NCBI GenBank assembly: GCA_030433225.1
Contig: JAUIMD010000041.1
Location: 1 to 9,927, forward strand
Length of the DNA: 9,927 nucleotides
DNA from: Bacteroidia bacterium
Lineage (GTDB): Bacteria; Bacteroidota; Bacteroidia; Bacteroidales; UBA5342
Direction: 5' to 3'
The notes under the pieces are model-generated. The model had not been told where the DNA came from. It searched no databases and saw nothing but the letters and a program-made list of their open reading frames with translations. Position numbers and translations under genes: made by a program. Below are positions 1 through 7,435 of the stretch, one piece after another (within the stretch, counting starts at the first letter, position 1; the number at the start of each line of letters is the position of its first letter).

Positions 1-41
1 TATGCCTGCACCAAGATCCGTAGGGGCTGGCATATGTTTTT
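1..41 (+). terminator. Imperfect hairpin followed by a short T run; possible terminator of a gene left of the window
   Basis: Bases 1-6 (TATGCC) pair perfectly with 29-34 (GGCATA). A few further pairs inside (8-9 with 26-27, 11-12 with 23-24) are broken by mismatches. Five T residues follow at 37-41. This could be a weak intrinsic terminator for a + strand gene ending outside the window. The stem is short and interrupted, and the window edge hides what lies upstream, so the call is tentative. Confidence 0.2.
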
Positions 42-439
42 GCCGGTTTTAGAAGCTTAAATCGGGCATTTGTGTTAAAATTTTTAAAAATCCATTTTTA
101 ATACGTAATATCAAAGGTTGTAAAAAACGGTAGTAAATACGTTGCAGTAGGGCATGTTCTTTTATGAATTGCCACACTGCGTACACCTTGAAAATATACT
201 TTACAAGCAGCACGCTGAGGTAGAATAAGGCGTTGGATTTCTTTTTTGAGGACCGCCCGAAAAACCGGTGCAGATATTTTCAGCAGAAAACTAAGGATGT
301 TCTTAAATGCTTATTTCAAAACACTTGTTGCGGTTTGTTAACAAAAACTAACGGATAAAAATTAGTTTGTCATGCATAAGGGAGTCAAATAATCCTGTAT
401 GGGGCACCTGCACTTCATTAATTTTACGTTGTTATTAAA
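42..439. other. Leader/intergenic region without a convincing gene
   Basis: No supportable gene is seen on either strand. The minus strand has two overlapping frames that stay open for roughly 70-75 codons (about 310 to 98 and about 279 to 49). Neither has an ATG near its start, they overlap each other, and neither translation resembles a family I know, so they may be decayed sequence or chance. An A/T-only inverted repeat lies at 84-101 (TTAAAAAT, two bases, ATTTTTAA). The right end, from about 334, carries the likely control elements of the downstream operon. Confidence 0.5.
334..369 (+). promoter_or_regulatory. Candidate promoter/operator: 12-bp palindrome plus 7-bp inverted repeat upstream of the FAS1-SusCD operon
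   Basis: TTTGTTAACAAA at 334-345 is a perfect palindrome. Its last base begins the left arm of a second element, AAACTAA (345-351), repeated inverted as TTAGTTT (362-368) across a 10-base loop. TTAGTTTG at 362-369 matches seven of eight positions of the Bacteroidota -7 box TAnnTTTG. TTTG at 334-337 could be the -33 element, but the 24-base spacer is longer than the usual 19-21. This would place the transcript start near 375. The dyad symmetry over a possible promoter suggests a regulator site or an mRNA 5' hairpin; which regulator cannot be said. Confidence 0.3.
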
Positions 440-487
440 ATGCGAAACAGAGATAAAATTCAAAATAATTCAATCAAATATAAACTT

Positions 488-2668
488 ATGTGGAAATGGT
501 TTAAAAATAGCTTTACAATACAAATTCTGCTGGCAGTAATGTTGGCCGGATGTATCGATAAGGCAGATGATCCATACTTTGCAAGGCCCGATAATTTGGC
601 AAGTCCTATTTATCAGCGCCTGGAGGAGATGGGAGACTTTTCTTTGTTTTTAAAGTGTGTGGACAAAACCGCTTATGGCGATGTGCTGAAAAGAGCCGGG
701 TACTATACCCTTTTTGCACCCACCGACAGTGCTTTTGATGCCTATTTAAAAGAAAAGAATGTGAGCAGTGTGGACGACCTGACAGCCGAGGAGGCTGCAG
801 AACTGGTAAGTTATGCAATCGTGTTTACTGCATACAATTATCAAAGCATTGACGATGCCCATACTTCTACCGATCCGGTTCTGAATTCTGCATTCCGCAG
901 AAAATCGAACAACTACAAAGGGGTATACACCGAAACTTCATACGATCAACGCCAACTGAAAGTTGTTGACATTAACCGGGTGCTGGATCCGGATGATGGA
1001 CGGGGCGTTATCCCCATGTTTGTGAGTGATGATAACAATTACAAATGGCTAACCATTTTAACACAGCCGTTTTTTGATCGGAGAGGGTTAACCGCTTTCG
1101 ATTATAACTATTTCTTCCCGACCGTTCCGTTTAGCGGATTCAACGTGAACGGAGCCAATGTATTGGAAAAAGATGTGCAGGCCGAAAACGGGTACATCCA
1201 TATCGTGGATAAAGTGCTGGAACCACAGATTAACCTTGAAGAGGCGTTGGTGGGTAAGGATGAGTATTCCATGTTTAAAGAAATTTTGGATAAATACATG
1301 GTCAACTACAGCCTGGCGCCAACGGAGTTCTCGAGCCGTTACAATAAAGCCACCGGCAACTCCGACCCTATTTATGTAAAAAGTTACCCCTGGTTGCTAT
1401 TTGCTCCCAATACCGAAACCATTACCCCGGCTTCGTCCATTGGGGAAGATCAATACAATTCACTCACCATGTTTGCGCCCAACAATGCGGCCGTACAAAA
1501 ATTCTTCGACGAAAAGTTCCTGGTATTTTACAACTCGCTGGATGATATGTCCGATGAGTTGATCAGTGACTTTGTAAACAGCCACCTGTTTTTATCTACC
1601 GTTTGGCCAAGCCGTTTTGAACTGGCTGAAACCAAATTTACCGATGAAGACATTATTGCGGCGGATATGTCGAGCAATGGCTTGTTTTATGGAACCAACC
1701 GGGTGCAGGAGTCCGACGACTTTTTTACCGTTTATGGCGAAATAAACCTGAATCCTAAATATTCGCTGATGAAACAGGCACTGCAGGATTTGGATTTACA
1801 ATTTGTTATCAAAAACTCCAACCTGCCTTACACGGTGTTTATGGTTTCTGATAGTGCCATGATGGAATACGGCTTTTCGTACGACGCCGCCCGAAGCTCC
1901 TGGCGCTATGCTCCCGATCCTTCGGTAGCTTTCGAAAGTTTGAACCGTTTTATCCGTATGCACATCGTGCGCAGAGACATCAATGATTTTTCGGAAGAAG
2001 AAATGATTTTAACCTACGGCGATGAATATGTGAAATACCAGGATGGATACATTGTTGCCGCAGGAAACCAGGACAGTATGGAAACGGCCATTCCGGTACA
2101 AATGGACGAAACTCCTAACAACGGTACTACCTATAAGTTTATGGATAAACCTTTCCGCTACTCGGTGCGCCAGCCCATTGAGCACCTGGAAGAACTGGGG
2201 AACTACAGCTTGTTTGTAAACTACCTGAAACGTGCCGACCTGGATTTGTATGATCCCGATGAAATGAAAATTAAAGACCTGAACGGGGGAATTCCAAATA
2301 CCATTCTGGCATTGCCAAATGCTGCCATGCTTCAGGCCATTAAAGATGGAGTGCTGCCCCGTGGAAGTACAGACGAAGACATTTTGGGGATAAAAGCCTT
2401 CATGCGTTACCATATGGTACAAGGTACCAGCCTTGCACAACATGCCTTTGGCATTGTATTTAATGGCGACTATCAAACGGCATACAAAGACATTGACGGG
2501 AACAAGTATTACGTAAATGTTTTGTCGGACGACATCGGTAACCTAACACTGATTGACATTGCCGGCAGACAGGTGAAAATACATCCTGACAACAACAATT
2601 TTCTTTCAAACCGTGTAATTATTCACGAGCTTGAAACCTATTTAAATCCTTTTGAAACAACAGAATAG
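488..2668 (+). CDS. Surface lipoprotein with about four tandem fasciclin (FAS1) domains
   Basis: Probably a binding or adhesion subunit anchored to the outer membrane and working with the SusC/SusD pair downstream. The chosen start (M17 of the longest frame, which opens at 440) gives a compact signal peptide with lipobox LAGC at its residues 19-22. The 440 start would add 16 polar residues before it. After the cysteine come acidic residues (IDKADD), as in surface-exported lipoproteins. In long-frame numbering, FAS1 unit 1 spans about 56-262, with the canonical motif YTLFAPTDSAF (89-99) and the ending NGYIHIVDKVLEP (250-262). Unit 2 is about 263-435 (LTMFAPNNAAV at 342-352), unit 3 about 436-575 (YTVFMVSDSAM at 464-474) and unit 4 about 576-735 (NTILALPNAAM at 620-630, RYHMV at 656-660). 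Units 2-4 are divergent and their boundaries are my estimate. The stop is three bases before the SusC start, implying co-transcription and probable translational coupling. The FAS1 assignment is firm for unit 1; ligand and exact role are unknown. Confidence 0.85.
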   Translation: MWKWFKNSFTIQILLAVMLAGCIDKADDPYFARPDNLASPIYQRLEEMGDFSLFLKCVDKTAYGDVLKRAGYYTLFAPTDSAFDAYLKEKNVSSVDDLTAEEAAELVSYAIVFTAYNYQSIDDAHTSTDPVLNSAFRRKSNNYKGVYTETSYDQRQLKVVDINRVLDPDDGRGVIPMFVSDDNNYKWLTILTQPFFDRRGLTAFDYNYFFPTVPFSGFNVNGANVLEKDVQAENGYIHIVDKVLEPQINLEEALVGKDEYSMFKEILDKYMVNYSLAPTEFSSRYNKATGNSDPIYVKSYPWLLFAPNTETITPASSIGEDQYNSLTMFAPNNAAVQKFFDEKFLVFYNSLDDMSDELISDFVNSHLFLSTVWPSRFELAETKFTDEDIIAADMSSNGLFYGTNRVQESDDFFTVYGEINLNPKYSLMKQALQDLDLQFVIKNSNLPYTVFMVSDSAMMEYGFSYDAARSSWRYAPDPSVAFESLNRFIRMHIVRRDINDFSEEEMILTYGDEYVKYQDGYIVAAGNQDSMETAIPVQMDETPNNGTTYKFMDKPFRYSVRQPIEHLEELGNYSLFVNYLKRADLDLYDPDEMKIKDLNGGIPNTILALPNAAMLQAIKDGVLPRGSTDEDILGIKAFMRYHMVQGTSLAQHAFGIVFNGDYQTAYKDIDGNKYYVNVLSDDIGNLTLIDIAGRQVKIHPDNNNFLSNRVIIHELETYLNPFETTE

Positions 2669-2671
2669 TTT

Positions 2672-5600
2672 ATGAACAATATGAATAAGGCGATCAGCAT
2701 AAAACTAATTCTTCTTTTCGTATTTGGGTTTACCACGCTAGCCTCGTATGGTCAATCTTACATACTTAAGGGAACAGTGACAGATGCTGCAGATGGAAAT
2801 CCGATTCCGGGTGCTACCATCGCATCATTGGATCGGAATAACAGGATTGTAAACGGTACCATTACCGATTTTAACGGTAATTTTGCCCTGCGCATCGGTA
2901 CCCAGGAAGTAAGCGTTTCCATTGGATTTATCGGGTACGAAACCCAGATTTTTCCCGCTCAGGGGTCCGAACCGCTTACCGTACAATTAAGAACAGGGGT
3001 GGAAATGATTCAGGAGTTTGAAGTGGTTTCTTCCCGTCGTTCGGGAGACGGCATCAGCTCCATAGCGGCCCGCGACTTAGGGGTGCCGCAAACAACCTTC
3101 GACCTGACCGAAATGGAAGGGATGCAGGCCAACTCTGTTGATGAGCTCCTGCAAGGGCAGGTAGCCGGTATGGATATCTCTACCAACGGTGGAGACCCCG
3201 GTTCAGGAATGTCCATCCGTATCAGGGGTACATCTACCTTAAATGCCAACTCACAGCCCCTTATTGTGGTGGACAATGTACCCTACAACGTGGAGATTGG
3301 CGACGATTTTGATTTTGGTGCGGAAGATGAGCAAGGGTACGGAGACCTGCCCAACATTGCTCCGGAAGACATCCAGACCATTACCGTTTTAAAAGATGCA
3401 TCGGCTACAGCCATGTGGGGAACCAAGGCGGCAAACGGGGTGCTTTTAATTACTACCAAACGGGGTGCCAAGCGTAAGCCTACCATTTCGTACACACATA
3501 AAAGTACGTGGACCTACAAAGTTCCGGCTTTGCCTACATTAAACGGAGACCAGTATTCCACCATGATACTGGAAGGATACCTGAACAGCTACGGACGCCC
3601 TTTAAACACGGCAGCCAACAAAGAATTTCAGTACGATCCATCCGATCCTTACTGGTACAACAACTACAGCAACAATACCGATTGGTACAACGAAACCTAC
3701 CAAAACAGCTACCAACATACGCACAACCTTATTTTAAATGGGGGAGGGGAAAAGGTAGCCTACAACCTTTCGGTGAACTACAAAGATCAGGAAGGTACAT
3801 TGATCGGAACCGGATTTACCAACCTTTCCACCCGATTGAACCTGGATTATAACATATCTGAAAAACTGAAGGTAAGAACCGACTTTACCTTTACCAAAGG
3901 TGAAATAGATCGCAATTACGATTACAACTACTTTGGAGACAAGATGTACAAAAAAATGCCCAACATGGGCGTGTACGAGTACGATGAGTACGGCAACCAA
4001 ACGCCGGTATATTTCTCTCCTGAGTTTAACATTCAGGGCGGTTATGCAGGCACCGGAAGAAGCGGTACCTATAACCCCGTGGCCATGGCGAACGAAGGAA
4101 TTTATACCATTGGATCGGATGAGTTGATTTCCAACTTCTCGCTGGATTATTACATCCTTAATCCCCTTATTTTACGGGCGTTGGTTTCGTACAAGGTAAG
4201 CAACGATAAGGAAGAACGGTTTCTTCCACAAATTGCTTCCGGTGTAAACCTGACCAACCCCTATGCCAACCGAAGCGACGAAAAAGATTCGGACAACGCC
4301 GAGGTGTATACGGATACCCGCCTGATTTACATGCCCGACCTTGGGGGAAGACACGAAGGAGGAGTTACCGGGCAAATAACCACGTTTAGCGGTCAGTCTA
4401 ACAGCTTTACTACCGGTACCAGCAATTCACCATCGTCCGAATTGCAGGATGTGATTCACGGTTCAACCAGCCTGTCGTCTACCCTGGGATCGAATGTTAC
4501 CCAGCACCGCAATTTTGGAGCCTTGTTATTATTGCATTACAAATTTGCTGACCGTTATATCTTTGCAGGTACCATTCGTGCAGAAGGAAACTCCCGATTT
4601 AACGATACCTACCGTTTCAGTAATTTCAAAAGTTTATCGCTGGCTTACCGTATTTCGGAGGAAAACTTCATGCAGCAGTTTGAGTGGCTGGATGATTTGA
4701 AATTCAGTGCCAGTATTGGTGAGAACGGTAACCTGCCGAAATACGAATACTTGTATTATAACCGCTACAGTACCTACGATTGGACCTACCTGGGTTCCAA
4801 AGGTATCTATCCTTCATCTATGCAGTTGGATAATTTAAAGTGGGAAACGATAATTACCCAAAACGTACAAATGGATCTTTCCATGTTTAAAAACCGTTTT
4901 AAAGTGGTGGGTGATTTGTATAAGCGGCAGACTTACGATGTGTTGGAACCCAACAGTACGCTGCCATCCACCTCGGGATATTCAAGCATTTACCGCAATG
5001 TGGGGAACCTCGACAACCAGGGATGGGAACTTTCAGTGGAAGGTACCCCCATTCGAAATCAAAACTTCACCTGGAGAATTAACATGAACGTTTCCCGAAA
5101 CTCCGACATATGGCGTAAGGTGACCGACGAATTCCAATCCGAAAAAGGACTGACCACCTCAAACGGGCAATACAAGGAAATCATTCAGATCGATAACCCC
5201 ATTGGATCGTTCTATGGGTATAAGTTTGATGGGGTGTACCCCGACCAGGCCAGTACCATTGCCCTGGACAAAAACGGCAATCAAATCTTCGATCCGCAGG
5301 GAAGACCCATCCAAATGGTATTTAACTACCCTAACGACGATTACGAATTTCAACCGGGAGATGCCCGTTACGTGGATATTAACCATGACGGAAACATCAA
5401 CTACATGGATGTGGTGTATTTAGGGAATAAATACCCCGATTTTTATGGAGGTATCGGTAGCTCGCTGAGCTATAAGAAAAGGTTGCACCTGAACCTGTTC
5501 TTCAATTACCGTTACGGTAACTCCATTATCAACTTTACCCAAATGAATACCGAAAACATGTATGGGTATGATAACCAAAGTACTTCTACACTTCGTCGCT

Positions 5601-5911
5601 GGAGAAATGAAGGAGATGTTACGGACATGCCACGTGCCCTGATTAACAGCGGGTACAACTGGTTAGGGTCGGACCGTTATGTGGAAGATGGTTCTTACAT
5701 ACGCTTAAAGTACATCACCTTACGGTACGAGCTGAGCAACGAGCTGGCACGTAAACTGAAAATGCAAAAGCTTTGGGTGATGGGATCGTGGTACAACTTG
5801 TACACCTGGACCAAATACAAAGGCCAGAACCCTGATATCGCAAACGGCGAAGATACCGCGCGTACGCCGATATCCCCAAGTTTTACGTTCACCCTAAGTA
5901 TGACCTTCTAA
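2672..5911 (+). CDS. susC: SusC/RagA-family TonB-dependent outer-membrane transporter
   Basis: A TonB- and proton-motive-force-driven outer-membrane barrel that imports a ligand captured by its SusD partner. A Sec signal peptide occupies about 1-27 (hydrophobic LILLFVFGF, cut near SYG-QS). A carboxypeptidase-regulatory-like beta domain follows at about 31-107 (KGTVTDAADGNPIPGATI...DFNGNF), then a TonB-box-like stretch EFEVVSSR (115-122). The plug is at about 138-265, with SIRIRGTSTL and the family signature DASATAMWGTKAANGV followed by LLITTKRG. The rest is a 22-strand-type barrel ending in a C-terminal Phe (FTLSMTF). A Ca-binding-like DINHDGNINYMD lies at 902-913, common in the family. A Ser/Thr/Gly/Asn-rich stretch at about 569-607 is probably an extracellular loop. 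There is no STN domain, so signalling to a FecR/FecI-type pair through this receptor is not expected. The length of 1079 residues is usual. M4 (2681) is an alternative start. The imported substrate is not deducible. Confidence 0.97.
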   Translation: MNNMNKAISIKLILLFVFGFTTLASYGQSYILKGTVTDAADGNPIPGATIASLDRNNRIVNGTITDFNGNFALRIGTQEVSVSIGFIGYETQIFPAQGSEPLTVQLRTGVEMIQEFEVVSSRRSGDGISSIAARDLGVPQTTFDLTEMEGMQANSVDELLQGQVAGMDISTNGGDPGSGMSIRIRGTSTLNANSQPLIVVDNVPYNVEIGDDFDFGAEDEQGYGDLPNIAPEDIQTITVLKDASATAMWGTKAANGVLLITTKRGAKRKPTISYTHKSTWTYKVPALPTLNGDQYSTMILEGYLNSYGRPLNTAANKEFQYDPSDPYWYNNYSNNTDWYNETYQNSYQHTHNLILNGGGEKVAYNLSVNYKDQEGTLIGTGFTNLSTRLNLDYNISEKLKVRTDFTFTKGEIDRNYDYNYFGDKMYKKMPNMGVYEYDEYGNQTPVYFSPEFNIQGGYAGTGRSGTYNPVAMANEGIYTIGSDELISNFSLDYYILNPLILRALVSYKVSNDKEERFLPQIASGVNLTNPYANRSDEKDSDNAEVYTDTRLIYMPDLGGRHEGGVTGQITTFSGQSNSFTTGTSNSPSSELQDVIHGSTSLSSTLGSNVTQHRNFGALLLLHYKFADRYIFAGTIRAEGNSRFNDTYRFSNFKSLSLAYRISEENFMQQFEWLDDLKFSASIGENGNLPKYEYLYYNRYSTYDWTYLGSKGIYPSSMQLDNLKWETIITQNVQMDLSMFKNRFKVVGDLYKRQTYDVLEPNSTLPSTSGYSSIYRNVGNLDNQGWELSVEGTPIRNQNFTWRINMNVSRNSDIWRKVTDEFQSEKGLTTSNGQYKEIIQIDNPIGSFYGYKFDGVYPDQASTIALDKNGNQIFDPQGRPIQMVFNYPNDDYEFQPGDARYVDINHDGNINYMDVVYLGNKYPDFYGGIGSSLSYKKRLHLNLFFNYRYGNSIINFTQMNTENMYGYDNQSTSTLRRWRNEGDVTDMPRALINSGYNWLGSDRYVEDGSYIRLKYITLRYELSNELARKLKMQKLWVMGSWYNLYTWTKYKGQNPDIANGEDTARTPISPSFTFTLSMTF

Positions 5912-5916
5912 TTTAG

Positions 5917-7425
5917 ATGATAACAATGATGAAGACGATAAAAATAAAAACCGCAATACTACTTGCACTGGTCGGAATGGTGTTCGGCTCCTGTTCAGAC
6001 TGGTTGACGACCGAACCGGAGTCGGGGCTCATTGTAAGGGATTTCTGGCAATCGAAGGAGGATGTGAATTCTGCCGCCATTGCCATATACCAATCGATGC
6101 AGGACGATGTTACCAAAAACATGTTTTTATGGGGCGAGCTGCGTGGCGACATGTTAATTGATATGGAACGCTGCCCCATTAGTTACCTGCTGATTTTGCA
6201 GGGCGAAATTAAACCGGATAACGGCGTAACCCGCTGGGGCGCATTTTACAGCACCATTAATTTATGCAATACCTTAATTGAGTTTGCTCCCAATGTGCTG
6301 AGCATTGATGCCTCGTTTGATCAGGAGCAGCTGAACGCATACCTGGCCGAAGCCAGAGGAATTCGTGCCCTGATGTATTTTTACCTGGCACGCAGCTTTG
6401 GGGATGTACCGCTCATTACCGAAGCCTATTCTACCGATGGAAAACCCTTTGCGGTGGCAAAATCGCCCATGGCAGATATTTTTGCCCAAATTAAAAGTGA
6501 CTTGCAATTTGCCGAACAAAACGCTCCCTTTTCGTACGGAAGCGTGGCCGCCAATAAAGGGCGTTTAACCCGTTACGCTGCAAAAGCCATTTTGGCCGAT
6601 GTGGGACTTTGGATGGAAGAACCTGATGTAACCTTAAAGGCCTGTGACGAAATTATTGCCTCTGGTCAGTTCGGTTTACTGCTGGGAGATAACGTGTGGT
6701 TCTCGGAACTGTACGGACGGGGGAATTCCTCGGAAAGTATTTTCGAATTGCAGTTTGACGACAATAAACTCAATCCGTTTTATGGCATGTTGCACCAGTC
6801 AAATGGGCGCCAGTTAACTTCTGCGCCGGTAGTGTACGAGTCAATGTTTGTTATTGACGAAAACGTGCACCCCGACAGCATTGATATTCGCGGAGACAAT
6901 GCATCCTTTAAAAGTACCCGTAGCAACATTCTTTGGAAATACATGGGATTTGATGCCAATTCTGGTAGAGAGAATTACCAGTCGTACGCCAACTTTATTT
7001 TTTACCGCTATGCCGATATTTTGATGTTGAAGGCCGAAGCCCTTGCACATAAAGGCAGCGGTGCCGATGCTTTAAAATTGGTTTACGATGTACGTAAGCG
7101 GGCTATGGCCTCAAAAATTTCGGATGAAAGACCGGGTGCTGAAGACAAAAACGCCATTTTACGCTTTATTGTGAACGAACGGGCCCGTGAGTTTTCTTTT
7201 GAAGGAAAACGGTGGTACGATGTATTGCGGGTTTCGCGCTACAACAATTACGAGAACCTATCCATTCTTATTGATATGGTAAAATATGCCGCTCCGCCCG
7301 ATAAACAGCAAAGTGTGGTGAGCAAGCATCGCGACTATAACTATCATTACTTTCCTATTAACCAGGACGAGCTCAATGTGAATCCAAACCTGATTCAGAA
7401 TGACTTTTTTATTGATCAATTTTAA
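5917..7425 (+). CDS. susD: SusD/RagB-family surface lipoprotein, lid of the SusC transporter
   Basis: Forms the ligand-binding lid over the SusC barrel on the cell surface. A lipoprotein signal is seen, with lipobox FGSC at 23-26, followed by SDWLTTEPES, a typical SusD mature N-terminus. The TPR-like helical core is recognisable in AEARGIRALMYFYLARSFGD (145-163), the typical 'R-aromatic-YFYLA...FGDVPL' element, and in KGRLTRYAAKAILADVGLWM (214-233). The C-terminal RagB/SusD region contains RYADILMLKAEAL (364-376), VNERAREFSFEGKRWYDVLR (419-438) and the ending YFPINQDELNVNPNLIQN (478-495). Its 502 residues are normal for the family. The start lies five bases after the SusC stop; M4 (5926) or M5 (5929) would give a tidier basic n-region and may be the true start. 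Pairing with the adjacent SusC is firm; ligand specificity cannot be inferred. Confidence 0.96.
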   Translation: MITMMKTIKIKTAILLALVGMVFGSCSDWLTTEPESGLIVRDFWQSKEDVNSAAIAIYQSMQDDVTKNMFLWGELRGDMLIDMERCPISYLLILQGEIKPDNGVTRWGAFYSTINLCNTLIEFAPNVLSIDASFDQEQLNAYLAEARGIRALMYFYLARSFGDVPLITEAYSTDGKPFAVAKSPMADIFAQIKSDLQFAEQNAPFSYGSVAANKGRLTRYAAKAILADVGLWMEEPDVTLKACDEIIASGQFGLLLGDNVWFSELYGRGNSSESIFELQFDDNKLNPFYGMLHQSNGRQLTSAPVVYESMFVIDENVHPDSIDIRGDNASFKSTRSNILWKYMGFDANSGRENYQSYANFIFYRYADILMLKAEALAHKGSGADALKLVYDVRKRAMASKISDERPGAEDKNAILRFIVNERAREFSFEGKRWYDVLRVSRYNNYENLSILIDMVKYAAPPDKQQSVVSKHRDYNYHYFPINQDELNVNPNLIQNDFFIDQF

Positions 7426-7435
7426 TCAGCAAAGT

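Noticed and set aside
1..33. Possible minus-strand gene start at 33 (MPAPTDLGAGI) or the tail of a + strand frame ending at 60
   Set aside because: Only 11 and 19 codons are visible, several frames look equally plausible, and the stretch is better described as an imperfect hairpin.
84..101. A/T-only inverted repeat as a terminator
   Set aside because: The arms are pure A/T with a two-base loop, so the hairpin would be unstable; the region is simply A/T-rich.
49..310. Two overlapping minus-strand open frames of about 70-75 codons in the leader region
   Set aside because: Neither has an ATG near its beginning (the only usable start seen is a GTG at 213), they overlap in different frames so at most one can be real, and neither translation resembles a known family.
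2009..2476. 155-codon minus-strand open frame opposite gene 1
   Set aside because: It lies wholly opposite a well-supported FAS1 coding region; the translation looks like an antisense shadow with no recognisable domain or signal.
3508..3852. 114-codon + strand frame inside susC
   Set aside because: It overlaps the plug/barrel coding region in another frame, and the low-complexity Gln/Arg-rich translation is typical of a frame shadow.
5375..5410. EF-hand/dockerin-like DINHDGNINYMD motif in SusC as evidence of a dockerin
   Set aside because: A single D-x-[ND]-x-D-G loop at this place in the barrel is common in SusC-family proteins; there is no second repeat as a dockerin would need.
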